From Curvibacter lanceolatus ATCC 14669 (lineage in GTDB: Bacteria; Pseudomonadota; Gammaproteobacteria; Burkholderiales; Burkholderiaceae_C), in contig NZ_KB906278.1 in assembly GCF_000381265.1 (NCBI RefSeq), forward strand, positions 1-64,000: 64,000 bases of DNA, written 5' to 3'. Position numbers and translations under genes: made by a program. The notes under the pieces were generated by a model. That model made no database searches. It saw nothing but the letters and a program-made list of their open reading frames with translations, and was not told the DNA's origin. Positions 54,060-63,383 of the stretch are shown piece after piece. Every line of letters starts with the position of its first letter. The first letter of the stretch is position 1.

Positions 54060-55037
54060 TCAGGTGCCTGAACGGCGGGACACCTCCTCACGGTAGGCGC
54101 TGGGGCTCATGCCGTAGCGGCGCTTGAACTGCCGGCAAAAATGGGAGACATCGCCAAAGCCCCACTGAAAAGCAATGGACGCCACCGGCCGGGTCCGCTC
54201 GGTCTGGGCCAGGGCCTGCGCACAATGCGCCAGCCGCCGCGCCAGCACCTCCTGGGTGAAGGAGTGTTCCCGCCCCTCGAACAGTTTGTGCAGGTAGCGT
54301 TCGGACACCCGGAAATGCGATGCCACCTGGCGCACCTGCAGCGCTGGATCGCGCAGATGGGATTCGATGTAACGCAACATGGCGCCATACAGCTCCTGGC
54401 GCAGTGAATCGGCCTGTCGTGCATCGGTGCCCGCCGTCCCCTGCAAGGCCGCTGCCAGCAAGGTGTTCAGGTTGTCCGCCAGCACGCGCTGCTGCCCCAG
54501 ATCGAAGGCCACAGCCTGATCCGCCAGGGTCTGCACGAAATCAGCGGCCACCCGCCCCATGCCCGAATCCCGACTGAGGTGGCGCGCCGTCAACTCATGC
54601 GCCGGCCGCACCAGCAGGGGCGATAGACGGGCATGCGGCACGGTGCAACACAAGGACTGCCAATCGTCATCGGCCTGATCGATCTCGTAGGGGCGGGTGG
54701 TGTCCACCAGGTACAGGTCGCCTGCCTGCGCGAGGATCTCGCGCCCATCCTGCCGGACCAGGCAACGCCCCATGACTTGCAGGTTGGCAAAAAAATACTC
54801 TGAAGGCCTTCGACTGATTTCCGAGCGCCCCCGCCGCACGCTTTGAGCACGCGACTGCAACTGCGACACCCCCAGATCCGCAAAGGTGTTGCTGGTCACG
54901 CGGCTTGAAAAACCACCCCCGCGGTCCTGTTCAGACGGCACCACGCAATCCAGCGCCGTGAAGGCTTCACACAGCACTTCGCGCCAATAGGTGTACTGCT
55001 GCGAGGCCGGCAAATGCTGGGTGTTCCAGACGCGCAT
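54060..55037 (-). CDS. AraC-family transcriptional regulator
   Basis: 325 aa. N-terminal AraC-binding-like domain (as in FeaR/NitR activators) beginning WREVLCEAFTALDCVVPS, and a C-terminal double HTH: RQVASHFRVSERYLHKLFEG and VASIAFQWGFGDVSHFCRQFKRRYGMSPSAYR. Divergent from the flavoprotein gene at 55250 with a 212-bp shared intergenic region, so it is the likely activator of that gene. Inducer unknown. Confidence 0.9.
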   Translation of the reverse strand: MRVWNTQHLPASQQYTYWREVLCEAFTALDCVVPSEQDRGGGFSSRVTSNTFADLGVSQLQSRAQSVRRGRSEISRRPSEYFFANLQVMGRCLVRQDGREILAQAGDLYLVDTTRPYEIDQADDDWQSLCCTVPHARLSPLLVRPAHELTARHLSRDSGMGRVAADFVQTLADQAVAFDLGQQRVLADNLNTLLAAALQGTAGTDARQADSLRQELYGAMLRYIESHLRDPALQVRQVASHFRVSERYLHKLFEGREHSFTQEVLARRLAHCAQALAQTERTRPVASIAFQWGFGDVSHFCRQFKRRYGMSPSAYREEVSRRSGT

Positions 55038-55249
55038 GGTCTGCCTTTCCGGGGGGCGTGGATGAAGGGGGCTGTGGATGGCCGGGGTCAGCCAGGGGCC
55101 AACTTTGCAAGCATTTCCTGTTCCATGACAAGCGGGTTACACCCTGTGCCGAAAACGCCAAGACGCGGTGCGCCATTGCCCAAGCCAACGCGGCAGCCCC
55201 TCCCCAGAATCGATGACGGAATCACCCTCACCCCACCTCGGAGGACAAC

Positions 55250-56512
55250 ATGCCCATCGACTTTTCCATCACCCCGGCCCAAAAAGAACTTCAGCAATCC
55301 GCCCGGCGCTTTGCCCACCAGGTCTTGCGCGGCGTGGCCCCCGCGATTCGCCATCTGCCCACCCCGGACGAGCGCTTTCAGGCCACCCGCCCCTTTTACG
55401 AGGCACTGGTGCAGGCCGGCTTCATGCGGCGATTGGTGCCTGCCCCTTTCGGGGGCGATGGTCAGGGCATGGTCGAAATGGCCGTGATCACCGAAGAGTT
55501 TCACGCCGTCGACGTGAATGTGTCGCTCACGGCGCTGGCCAATCTGCTGGGCCTCACCCCCTTGCTGATCGCGGGCGATGCCGAGCTGCAGGCCCGTTGT
55601 CTGGCCCCTTTTCTGAGCCCATCCGGCGCCCCCCTGGCCGGCTTTGCCTCCAGCGAGCCCGGCGGCAGCGCCAACTTCGCCTCCCCAGCGCCCGGCGAGG
55701 GCGTGCGGACCGTGGCACGCCGAGAGGGCGAGCACTGGATCGTGGACGGGGCCAAGCAATGGGTTTCCAGCGCCACGGGCTGGGATGGCCGAGGCGCCGA
55801 CGTGCTGTGCCTGGTCTGCCGCACCGACCCGCAGGCCGAGCCCGGTCAGGCCCTGTCGGTGCTGGCAGCCGAGCGCCCCACGGGCGGCTGGGGGGCGGAT
55901 TGCTTCCGGCATGAACACAGTTTTGACACCCTGGGCCACCGCGGACACCTCACCCCGCGCTTTAGCCTGCAGGGTCTGCGCATCCCTGCGGGCAACCTGA
56001 TCGGCCCCCAAGGTGGCGGCCAAGCCCTGGTCGAAGCCAGCTTCTCGGGCACGGCCGCCCTGGTCGGGGTGATGGCCCTGGCACTGATGCGCGCCGCCTT
56101 CGACTTTGCCTTGAATTTTGCCCGCACGGAAAAGTGCGGCGGGGTCTTGCCCATCCTGGAACACCAGGCCGTCGGCTACGCCCTGGCCGACGCCAAGATG
56201 GCCATGGAAGCCGTGCGCAGCCTGAGCTACCGGGCCTGCCAGGCGCAGGACATTCAAGCGCCCGGTGCCCACGAGTTGTCGCTGCAGGCCAAAGTCTTCG
56301 GCTCGGAAACAGCCGTGCGGGTGATCACCGAGCTGATGCGGGTGGTCGGGGTGAACAGCTACGACCACGCGCTGCCTTTGGCGGGCTGGCTGCAGGATGC
56401 GCTGGCCTTGCCGATTTTTGACGGTGGCAACATGGGCATCCGGCGCCGCCAGTTGCACGACATGATGCGTGCGCCGGGCTACGACCCCTTGGGGGCCTCA
56501 GGAGGCGCCTGA
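55250..56512 (+). CDS. Acyl-CoA dehydrogenase-superfamily flavoprotein, nitroalkane oxidase-like
   Basis: 420 aa with a strong GGAGGACAAC before ATG. Full ACAD fold: N-terminal helices, middle domain with GFASSEPGGSANF and GAKQWVSSATG, and the C-terminal helical domain. In acyl-CoA dehydrogenases the catalytic base is the glutamate of YEG; here the block is FDGGNMGIRRRQL with aspartate (residue 391). An aspartate at this place is the hallmark of nitroalkane oxidase, which turns nitroalkanes into aldehyde, nitrite and H2O2. Plain acyl-CoA dehydrogenase with an unusual base remains possible. Next to nitrate genes and an AraC activator. Confidence 0.72.
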   Translation: MPIDFSITPAQKELQQSARRFAHQVLRGVAPAIRHLPTPDERFQATRPFYEALVQAGFMRRLVPAPFGGDGQGMVEMAVITEEFHAVDVNVSLTALANLLGLTPLLIAGDAELQARCLAPFLSPSGAPLAGFASSEPGGSANFASPAPGEGVRTVARREGEHWIVDGAKQWVSSATGWDGRGADVLCLVCRTDPQAEPGQALSVLAAERPTGGWGADCFRHEHSFDTLGHRGHLTPRFSLQGLRIPAGNLIGPQGGGQALVEASFSGTAALVGVMALALMRAAFDFALNFARTEKCGGVLPILEHQAVGYALADAKMAMEAVRSLSYRACQAQDIQAPGAHELSLQAKVFGSETAVRVITELMRVVGVNSYDHALPLAGWLQDALALPIFDGGNMGIRRRQLHDMMRAPGYDPLGASGGA

Positions 56513-56908
56513 CAACGCCCCCACCCCCAGGGCGCCCACCCGCCAGGCCCACTCCCCCAGCCAGAACACCACGGCGCTCCAGAACAGCCGCCGTTCCAGG
56601 GGCGCCCAGCGCTGGCGTGCCGCCGGGCTGGCCACGGAGCGCCACCCCAGCAACAGCCAGGCGCCCAGCAGCAAAGGCAGCAGGCCGGGCTGAGCCTGCC
56701 AGGCAGCCGCCCAGTCCCACTGCGTCAGCGCTTGGACCAGGTGAGTGCCCCCACACAAGGGGCAAGGGCAGCCCGTGAGGGCCTGAAAGCCGCAGACCGG
56801 CACCGCTTTGCCCTGCAGCAAGGCCTGGCTGAGGCCGCCCGCCAAAGGCCAGGCACCCAGCCAGAGGGCCCCCGGGCCCCAACGCCGAAGAGCCGGTGCC
56901 GCCCTCAT
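56498..56908 (-). CDS. DUF2752 family membrane protein
   Basis: 136 aa from ATG at 56908; a GTG directly before it is also possible. Motif CGFQALTGCPCPLCGGTH (about residues 39-56) is the DUF2752 cysteine block; three or four hydrophobic segments. Function unknown. Its ATG overlaps the stop of the upstream membrane protein gene (ATGA), and its 3' end overlaps the end of the flavoprotein gene by 15 bp on the opposite strand. Confidence 0.85.
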   Translation of the reverse strand: MRAAPALRRWGPGALWLGAWPLAGGLSQALLQGKAVPVCGFQALTGCPCPLCGGTHLVQALTQWDWAAAWQAQPGLLPLLLGAWLLLGWRSVASPAARQRWAPLERRLFWSAVVFWLGEWAWRVGALGVGALSGAS

Positions 56909-57477
56909 CACAGTGCGATGACCACCCGTGGGTCACCCGCCATCTGACGCGCCATGTGGTAGGCCCCCAGGTAGGCCAGCGGCAGGGTGAGCACGATGCC
57001 TACGCCACACAACAAGGCACCAATGCCGGCGAACACCGAAATCAGAAAGCTGCAGATCAGGGCCATGAACAGGTTGGGCCGCAGCTGGCCCCAGGCCGTC
57101 TTGATCGCCTGGATGGCGTCCTTCTCACCCTCGGCCACTTCATGCAGAGCCAAGGGCACCAGCGGCAGCAGCAACAGGCCCGGCAGCACGCAGAAGCAAA
57201 AGCCCACCGCCACCAGGATGCCGGCCAGCACGGCCGCCAGCAAGGCGGGCCCGAAATCATCAAAACCCCGGAACACATCGGTGAAGCTGACCGGCTGGCC
57301 GGCCTCCTCGGCCCGCATCATGCGCATGTAGCCCACCAGCAGGGGGCCCGTCAGCAAGCCGAAGAACAGGTTGCCGATGGCCGTGACCAGCACCGTGGCC
57401 ACGATGTGGGTCAGCATGTTCTTGCGGTACTGGGCCCAGGCCGCGCCCAGGCAGTCGCCGATGTTCAGAGTCGCCAT
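56908..57477 (-). CDS. Polytopic membrane protein (BPSS1780-like family)
   Basis: 189 aa from ATG at 57477. Starts MATLNIGDCLGAAWAQYRKNML, then about five hydrophobic segments, with an amphipathic loop RMMRAEEAGQPVSFTDVFRGF. This is a small betaproteobacterial membrane family with no known job. GGAGGGAATTTC-type sequence lies before the start. Translationally coupled to DUF2752. Confidence 0.75.
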   Translation of the reverse strand: MATLNIGDCLGAAWAQYRKNMLTHIVATVLVTAIGNLFFGLLTGPLLVGYMRMMRAEEAGQPVSFTDVFRGFDDFGPALLAAVLAGILVAVGFCFCVLPGLLLLPLVPLALHEVAEGEKDAIQAIKTAWGQLRPNLFMALICSFLISVFAGIGALLCGVGIVLTLPLAYLGAYHMARQMAGDPRVVIAL

Positions 57478-57639
57478 GAAATTCCCTCCGGTTGTTGAAA
57501 TAGGAAGCCTGATTCTCCCGATCGCCGCCCGCTTGCCAAGCGCTTTCACCTGGCCGACAACCCGCCCTGACCGGCAGGCTGACGATAATCAAGCCTTTTG
57601 CCACGGGGCCTCAGGCCCCGCGTTGCCCTGGAGCCTGGT

Positions 57640-58869
57640 TTGAATGTCGATGCCGTGATCGTGGGAGCCGGAGCCGCCGGCCTGTTTTGTGCCGGTGTGG
57701 CTGCGCAGCGTGGCTTGCGCGTGCTGCTGGTGGACCATGCGGAGAAAGTGGCCGAGAAGATACGCATCTCGGGCGGGGGCCGCTGCAACTTCACCAACCG
57801 TGACGCCAGCCCGGCCAACTTCCTGGGCGCCAACCCCCACTTCTGCCGCAGCGCCCTGAGCCGCTTCACCCCGCAAGACTTTGTCGCCCTGATCAAGCGC
57901 CACGACATTCCTTTTCACGAAAAGCACAAGGGCCAGCTGTTCTGCGACCGCTCGGCCGAGGACATCATCCAGATGCTGCTGCGCGAATGCGAGGCCGGCG
58001 CCGCCGGAGGCAGCGTCACGCGCTGGCAGGGTTGTGGCGTGAAGGCCGTGCGCAGCACCGAGGCCGATGGCAGCACCACCTATGAGATCGACACCGATCA
58101 GGGCACGGTGCGCAGCCCCAGCCTGGTGATCGCCACGGGTGGCCTGTCCATCCCCAAGATCGGGGCCACCGACTTCGGCTACCGGGTGGCGCGCCAGTTC
58201 GGCCTGCGCCTGGTCGAGCAGCGCCCCGGCCTGGTGCCCCTGACCTTCGACGGCGCCGCCTGGCAGCCTTATGCGCAACTGGCCGGGCTGGCCCTGCCGG
58301 TGGCCATGGAGACCGGCGCCAAAAAGAGCCGCGGGCATTTTCTGGAAGACCTGTTGTTCACCCACCGTGGCCTGTCGGGCCCGGCCGTGCTGCAGATCTC
58401 GAGCTACTGGCAGGCCGGCACCCCCATCCGCATCAACCTGATGCCCGATCTGGACCTGCCCGAGACCCTGGCCCGCGCCAAGGCAGTCTCGCGCAAGCTG
58501 CTGGTCAACGAGCTGGCGCACAGCCTGCCCAGCCGCCTGGCCGAGGCCTGGGTGCAGCAAGACCCCGGTCTGCAACGGCCTTGCAACGAAGTGACCGACA
58601 AGGCCCTGAACACCCTGGCCGAGCGCCTGTCGCGCTGGGAGCTGGTGCCCACCGGCACCGAAGGCTACAAAAAGGCCGAGGTCACCCTGGGTGGCGTGGA
58701 CACGCGGGACCTGTCGCAACAGACCTTGGAGTCCAAACAAGCCGGCCTGTATTTCATTGGCGAAGTGGTGGACGTGACGGGCTGGCTGGGGGGCTACAAC
58801 TTCCAGTGGGCCTGGGCCAGCGGCCATGCCTGCGCCCAAGGCCTGGCGGCCCGCGCGGGGCACGGCTGA
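57640..58869 (+). CDS. FAD-dependent oxidoreductase, HI0933/YhiN family
   Basis: 409 aa from a TTG at 57640, six bases after GGAG; no ATG or GTG fits. Rossmann motif [17 protein letters not shown], family signature [15 protein letters not shown], and the C-terminal [24 protein letters not shown] with the second FAD contact. Flavoprotein of unknown physiological substrate, common in proteobacteria. Divergent from the membrane protein genes. Confidence 0.88.
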
Positions 58870-58899
58870 TGCGGGCAAGGGCCCGGATGCACAAAAATC

Positions 58900-58980
58900 T
58901 TGTTTGCGCAAGCCAGAACGCTATAATCGCAGGCTTTGCTGGCAAATGCCCCGCCGGCCTGATCAATTTTTTAGGCGGGG
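58900..58980 (+). promoter_or_regulatory. rpsU promoter and leader hairpin
   Basis: TTGTTT (58900-58905), 16 bases, TATAAT (58922-58927). In the leader CCCCGCC (58949-58955) pairs with GGCGGGG (58974-58980) around an 18-base loop that contains six T. The leader is about 100 nt. Confidence 0.7.
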
Positions 58981-59035
58981 AACCTCGCTTGTGGGCCCGA
59001 TCTTCCCCGAGCACCTCATTGGAAAACATTACGTA

Positions 59036-59248
59036 ATGACCACCATCCGTGTTAAAGAAAACGAGCCCTTCGACGTCGCACTGCGTCGTTTCAAGCGCAC
59101 CATCGAAAAACTGGGTCTGCTGACCGACTTGCGCGCCCGCGAGTTCTACGAAAAGCCGACCGCTGAACGCAAGCGCAAGAAGGCTGCTGCCGTGAAGCGT
59201 CACTACAAGCGCGTTCGCAGCATGCAACTGCCGAAGAAGCTGTACTGA
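59036..59248 (+). CDS. rpsU: 30S ribosomal protein S21
   Basis: 70 aa, [21 protein letters not shown] at the start and [23 protein letters not shown] at the end; full S21 length. Often needed for translation initiation. Followed by its own terminator and yqeY; the usual dnaG/rpoD do not follow within the window. Confidence 0.97.
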
Positions 59249-59282
59249 TCGCAGCCCGCCTGCTGTTTCACAGCAGTCGCAC

Positions 59283-59316
59283 AACCCGCGCTCGGGACGC
59301 CAAGCGCGGGTTTTTG
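59283..59316 (+). terminator. Terminator of rpsU
   Basis: CCCGCGCT (59285-59292) pairs with AGCGCGGG (59303-59310), flanked by AA/TT, then a TTTTT run. 35 bp after the stop. Confidence 0.9.
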
Positions 59317-59349
59317 CATTCTGAAACCAAATTTCGAACGGAGAACACC

Positions 59350-59796
59350 ATGTCCCTCAAGGAACAGATCACCGAAGACATGAAGGCCGCCATGCGCGCC
59401 AAGGACTCGGAGCGCCTGGGCACGATCCGCCTGCTGCAGGCCGCGATCAAGCAGCGCGAGGTGGACGAGCGCATCACCCTGGACGACGTCGGCGTGGTGG
59501 CCATCGTCGACAAGCTGATCAAGCAGCGCAAAGACTCGATCGCCGCCTTCGAGCAAGCCGCCCGCCAGGACCTGGCTGACAAGGAATCGGCCGAACTCAA
59601 GGTGCTGCAGGCCTACCTGCCGGCCCGCCTGAGCGCCGAAGAGGTGAGCGCCGAAGTCAAGGCCATCGTGGCCGAACTGGGCGCCGCAGGCCCTGGCGAC
59701 ATGGGCAAGGTCATGGGCGCGGTCAAGACCCGCCTGGCCGGCAAGGCCGACATGGGCCTGGTCTCTGCCGCTGTGAAGGCTGCCCTGGCCGGCTGA
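59350..59796 (+). CDS. GatB/YqeY domain-containing protein
   Basis: 148 aa. YqeY family: MSLKEQITEDMKAAMRAKDSERLGTIRLL, with the C-terminal GDMGKVMGAVKTRLAGKADM shared with the GatB tail that binds tRNA. Usually follows rpsU, as here. Function not settled; a tRNA-dependent amidotransferase-related role is suggested by the fold. GGAG before the start. Confidence 0.92.
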   Translation: MSLKEQITEDMKAAMRAKDSERLGTIRLLQAAIKQREVDERITLDDVGVVAIVDKLIKQRKDSIAAFEQAARQDLADKESAELKVLQAYLPARLSAEEVSAEVKAIVAELGAAGPGDMGKVMGAVKTRLAGKADMGLVSAAVKAALAG

Positions 59797-59820
59797 GCCC
59801 CCAGCGCACCCCACTGCAAG

Positions 59821-59855
59821 CCACCCGCATCCGAGGATGCCGGTGGTTTTTTTTG
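59821..59855 (+). terminator. Terminator of the yqeY gene
   Basis: CCACC-c-GCATC pairs with GATGC-c-GGTGG around loop CGAG (59821-59846), then a run of T. The single C-C mismatch is symmetrical. Confidence 0.92.
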
Positions 59856-59948
59856 TGCCTTTTTGTGAGCAATTGCAGCCGCCTGCACCGGCGCGTTGAC
59901 CTTTTGGGGGGCTGGCGCGTTAATCCGCCAACACCTGTTGAGATCACC

Positions 59949-61868
59949 ATGTTCTTCAAGCCCGCCACCTCACCCACCCAGGCCTCCTGGGCCCGCCGCA
60001 CCCGCCAGGCCTGCCAAGGCCTGCTTCTTGGCCTGAGCCTGATGGGCACCCTGGCCTGGGCCCAGGTCGCGCCAGGCCGCGTGGGCTACCTGAACCTGAT
60101 CGAAGGCGTGGTACAGACCGGCCAGACCAACACACCCGACGCCGACATGGCGCTCTACAACCAGCCCCTGACCCGCGGCAACCGCCTGATACCGGCCCCC
60201 GGGGCCCGGCTGGACATGAGCACGGGCACCAGCAGTTGGCGCATGGAAGGGCCGGGCCAGCTCGACATCACCCAGCTGGACGATCAAACCACCCAGATGC
60301 AGCTGCGCCAGGGCCGCCTGGCCCTGCGGGTGCGCCAACTGCTGCCCGGCGAGCGCATCGAGATCGACACCCCCAACCTGGCCGTGCTGGTGCAGCAGCC
60401 GGGGGACTACCGCCTGGACGTGAACCTGGAACAGGGCAACACCCGGGTCAGCGTGCAGCAGGGCAGCCTGATGGCCTATGGCGAGAACGGCGCCAGCCAG
60501 GCCCTGCCCCAGGGCCTGCAATGGAATTTCGGGGGCCGTCTGCTGGCCCAGCTGCAAACCCCCGTGGTGCTGCGCCCCGACGGGTTTGACCAATGGGTGG
60601 CGCAACGCAACCAGATCGAAGACCAATCGCAGGCCGCGCGCTACCTGCCGCGCGAAGTCATCGGCTACCAGCAGCTGGATGGCTGGGGTGAATGGCGCAC
60701 CGACCCGACCTGGGGCACGGTGTGGTACCCCACCGTCACCGTGAGCGACTGGGCGCCTTATCGCTATGGGCGCTGGGAGTGGATAGAGCCCTGGGGCTGG
60801 ACCTGGATCGACGATGCGCCCTGGGGCTTTGCCCCCTTCCACTACGGGCGTTGGGTGCAGACCGGGCCGCGCTGGTGCTGGGTGCCCGAACGCTATGAAC
60901 GCAACCGCCGCCCCAGCTACGCCCCGGCCCTGGTGGGCTTTCTGGGCACGCCGCAAGCGGGCTCGCGCCCTCACGTGCGACATCCGGACGTGGGCTGGGT
61001 GCCGCTGGCCCCCGGCGAGGCCTGGCAGCCAGCCTGGGGTGCCGGCCGGCCCGGCTCGGTCGGCAGCCTGCCGCGCCCGGGCGGCTACCTGAACCAGCAG
61101 CGGCCGGACGCCATCACCCACCAACCCCAAGGGGGCCGGCCGACCTGGGGCCAACGCCCCGGCGGCGGAACGGCACAGACCGGTGGCAGCCAAGCGCCAC
61201 AGGCCCTGCCACGCCCGCAGGTGCAGATCGTGCCCGAACGCCCCGCCTTCGTGCAACCCGGTGGCGGCAGCGTGAACAACAACACCAACAACAACCCCTG
61301 GCAGGGCCGCGACGGCGAGCGCCGCCCCAACATGAGCCCCGCCCCCGCCCTGCAGCCCCCCCCGGAGCCCGCGGCGCAGCCCATGGGTCGCCCAGGCGTC
61401 TTTCAACAGGTGAGCCCTGTGCCCAACAACGCCCCCCGCACCGAGGCCGACCGCCAGTGGCGCGAGGCCCAGCAGCGCGAGCAGCAGGAGCAGGCGCAGC
61501 GCCAGTTCCAACAACAGGCCCAGCAGCAACTGCAGATGCAACAGCAACAGCAACAGCAGGCCGAAGCTGAGCGCCAGCGCCAGGCCTTGCAACAGCAGCA
61601 GCACCAGCAGCTCCAGATGCAGCAGCAGTTGCAACAACAGCAGCGCGAGCAGGCGCTGCGCGACCAGCAGATGCGCGAACAGATCCAGCGCCAGCAGCAG
61701 CAACAACAGCAACCGCAGTGGCAACAGCAACAACAGCAGCGCCAGCCCGCATCGGCGCCGCGCGAAAATCACGAAATCATGGTCCGGCCCGGGGTTCAGA
61801 TCAACGGTGGTGCGCGCGTCGGTGGGCCGGCACCCGAACGCCCCGAGGTGCGCGGCAACACACAGTGA
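59949..61868 (+). CDS. Secreted FecR-like/DUF6600 protein with Gln-rich tail
   Basis: 639 aa from ATG at 59949. N-terminal signal peptide (about 20-41, cleavage near AWA-Q). A FecR-like beta domain follows (GRVGYLNLIEGVVQ to about residue 230), then a tryptophan/tyrosine-rich block: WYPTVTVSDWAPYRYGRWEW and WTWIDDAPWGFAPFHYGRW, typical of DUF6600. The last 150 residues are almost wholly glutamine with Arg/Glu/Ala. No sigma or FecA partner nearby, so this is not a classic FecR. Probably an envelope protein; function unknown. Confidence 0.78.
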   Translation: MFFKPATSPTQASWARRTRQACQGLLLGLSLMGTLAWAQVAPGRVGYLNLIEGVVQTGQTNTPDADMALYNQPLTRGNRLIPAPGARLDMSTGTSSWRMEGPGQLDITQLDDQTTQMQLRQGRLALRVRQLLPGERIEIDTPNLAVLVQQPGDYRLDVNLEQGNTRVSVQQGSLMAYGENGASQALPQGLQWNFGGRLLAQLQTPVVLRPDGFDQWVAQRNQIEDQSQAARYLPREVIGYQQLDGWGEWRTDPTWGTVWYPTVTVSDWAPYRYGRWEWIEPWGWTWIDDAPWGFAPFHYGRWVQTGPRWCWVPERYERNRRPSYAPALVGFLGTPQAGSRPHVRHPDVGWVPLAPGEAWQPAWGAGRPGSVGSLPRPGGYLNQQRPDAITHQPQGGRPTWGQRPGGGTAQTGGSQAPQALPRPQVQIVPERPAFVQPGGGSVNNNTNNNPWQGRDGERRPNMSPAPALQPPPEPAAQPMGRPGVFQQVSPVPNNAPRTEADRQWREAQQREQQEQAQRQFQQQAQQQLQMQQQQQQQAEAERQRQALQQQQHQQLQMQQQLQQQQREQALRDQQMREQIQRQQQQQQQPQWQQQQQQRQPASAPRENHEIMVRPGVQINGGARVGGPAPERPEVRGNTQ

Positions 61869-61872
61869 GCGC

Positions 61873-61912
61873 CATGAAAAATGCCCCGGGCGCACCAGGC
61901 GCCGGGGGCATT
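61873..61912 (-). terminator. Terminator of pmbA
   Basis: On the minus strand AATGCCCC (61905-61912) pairs with GGGGCATT (61880-61887), followed by TTTC. It lies between convergent genes and may serve both. Confidence 0.75.
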
Positions 61913-61940
61913 CAATGCAGGCAGACGACGATCTGGCGGC

Positions 61941-63320
61941 TCAGCTGCCGGCGATCTTCATGCGGTTGATCAGCACCGAACCCACGGTCTTGGCGCCATA
62001 GGTGTACGCATCGGCCCCGATGGCCTCGATGCCCTTGAACATGTCCTTGAGGTTGCCCGCGATGGTGATCTCATGCACCGGGAAGGCGATGCGGCCGTTC
62101 TCGACCCAGAAGCCGCTGGCGCCGCGCGAATAATCGCCCGTCACGTAGTTCACGCCCTGGCCCATCAGCTCGGTCACGAACAGGCCGGTGCCCAGCTTCT
62201 GCAGCATGGCGTCCAGATCGTCACCAGCCCGGGTCAGGCGCGAGCGCAGCGTCAGGTTGTGCGAGCCCCCTGCATGGCCCGTGGTGCGCAGGCCCAGCTT
62301 GCGCGCCGAGTAGCTGGTCAAAAAGTAACCCTCCACGCGGCCGGCGTCCACCACCTTGCGGGCACTGACCTTCACGCCCTCCTCATCGAAGGGCGAGCTG
62401 CCCTTGCCGCGCAGCACAAAGGGGTCTTCCAGCACATCGATGTGCTTGGGGAACACCTTCTTGCCCAGCGAGTCGAGCAAGAACGTGCTTTTGCGGTACA
62501 GCGCGCCGCCGCTCACAGCCTGCGTGAAGCTGCCCAGCAGGCCGGCGGCCAGGGGCGACTCGAACAGCACCGGGCACTGGGTGGTGGCAATCTTGCGCGA
62601 CTTGAGGCGGCTCAGCGCACGCTGGGCCGCATAGCGCCCCACCGCCTCGGGGCTGGCCAGATCGTCGGCGCAGCGCTGCGAGCTGTACCAGGCGTCGCGC
62701 TGCATGTCGGCGTTCTTGCCGGGCAGCGATGCGATCGGCGCCACCGACAGGCTGTGGCGCGAGCTGGCATAGCCGCCGCGAAAACCGTGGGTGTGGGCGC
62801 TGAAGAAATGCGACTGCTGGGCCGACACGCCCGCCCCCTCGCTGTTGGTGATGCGCCGGCTGGTGGCCAGGGCGGCGGCTTCGCAGGCCTGGGCCAGGCT
62901 GACGGCCTGCTCGGCATTCAGCGCCCAGGGGTGGAACAGGTCCAGTTCGGGCTGGGCGGTGGCAATGTCGGCCTCGTCCGGCAAGCCGGCGCAAGGGTCT
63001 TCGGCGGTGAAGCGGGCAATGTCGTAGGCGGCCTGCACGGTCTGCAGAATGGCCCCTTCCGAGAAATCGGAGGTGCTGGCATTGCCACGGCGGTGCCCCA
63101 GGTACACGGTCACCCCCAGCGACTTGTCGCGGTTGCGTTCGACGTTTTCAAGCTCGCCCTTGCGCACGCTCACGCTGAGCCCGCAGCCCTCGGAGGCCTC
63201 CGCGCCAGCGTCGGTGGCACCGAGCTTGAGCGCATGCGCCAAGGCGGTGTCCACCAGGTGTTCAAAGGTTTCACGGGAGTAGCTGAAGCCGCTGGCGGCC
63301 GGTGTCTGGGGTTTCTTCAT
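61941..63320 (-). CDS. pmbA: Metalloprotease PmbA/TldE
   Basis: 459 aa, full length. TldD/TldE fold: VSVRKGELENVERNRDKSLGV near the N-terminus, LFESPLAAGLLGSFTQAVSG in the middle and the C-terminal GANLxxGA-like GVNYVTGDYSRGASGFWVENG. TldE lacks the zinc ligands and works as a partner of TldD in peptide processing. No tldD in the window. Divergent from the darP gene. Confidence 0.93.
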   Translation of the reverse strand: MKKPQTPAASGFSYSRETFEHLVDTALAHALKLGATDAGAEASEGCGLSVSVRKGELENVERNRDKSLGVTVYLGHRRGNASTSDFSEGAILQTVQAAYDIARFTAEDPCAGLPDEADIATAQPELDLFHPWALNAEQAVSLAQACEAAALATSRRITNSEGAGVSAQQSHFFSAHTHGFRGGYASSRHSLSVAPIASLPGKNADMQRDAWYSSQRCADDLASPEAVGRYAAQRALSRLKSRKIATTQCPVLFESPLAAGLLGSFTQAVSGGALYRKSTFLLDSLGKKVFPKHIDVLEDPFVLRGKGSSPFDEEGVKVSARKVVDAGRVEGYFLTSYSARKLGLRTTGHAGGSHNLTLRSRLTRAGDDLDAMLQKLGTGLFVTELMGQGVNYVTGDYSRGASGFWVENGRIAFPVHEITIAGNLKDMFKGIEAIGADAYTYGAKTVGSVLINRMKIAGS

Positions 63321-63383
63321 AGCGGAGGCTATGATACTTGCCGCTCAGGGTCCCCTGTGGCCCTCACCCCGGATACCCCCAAC

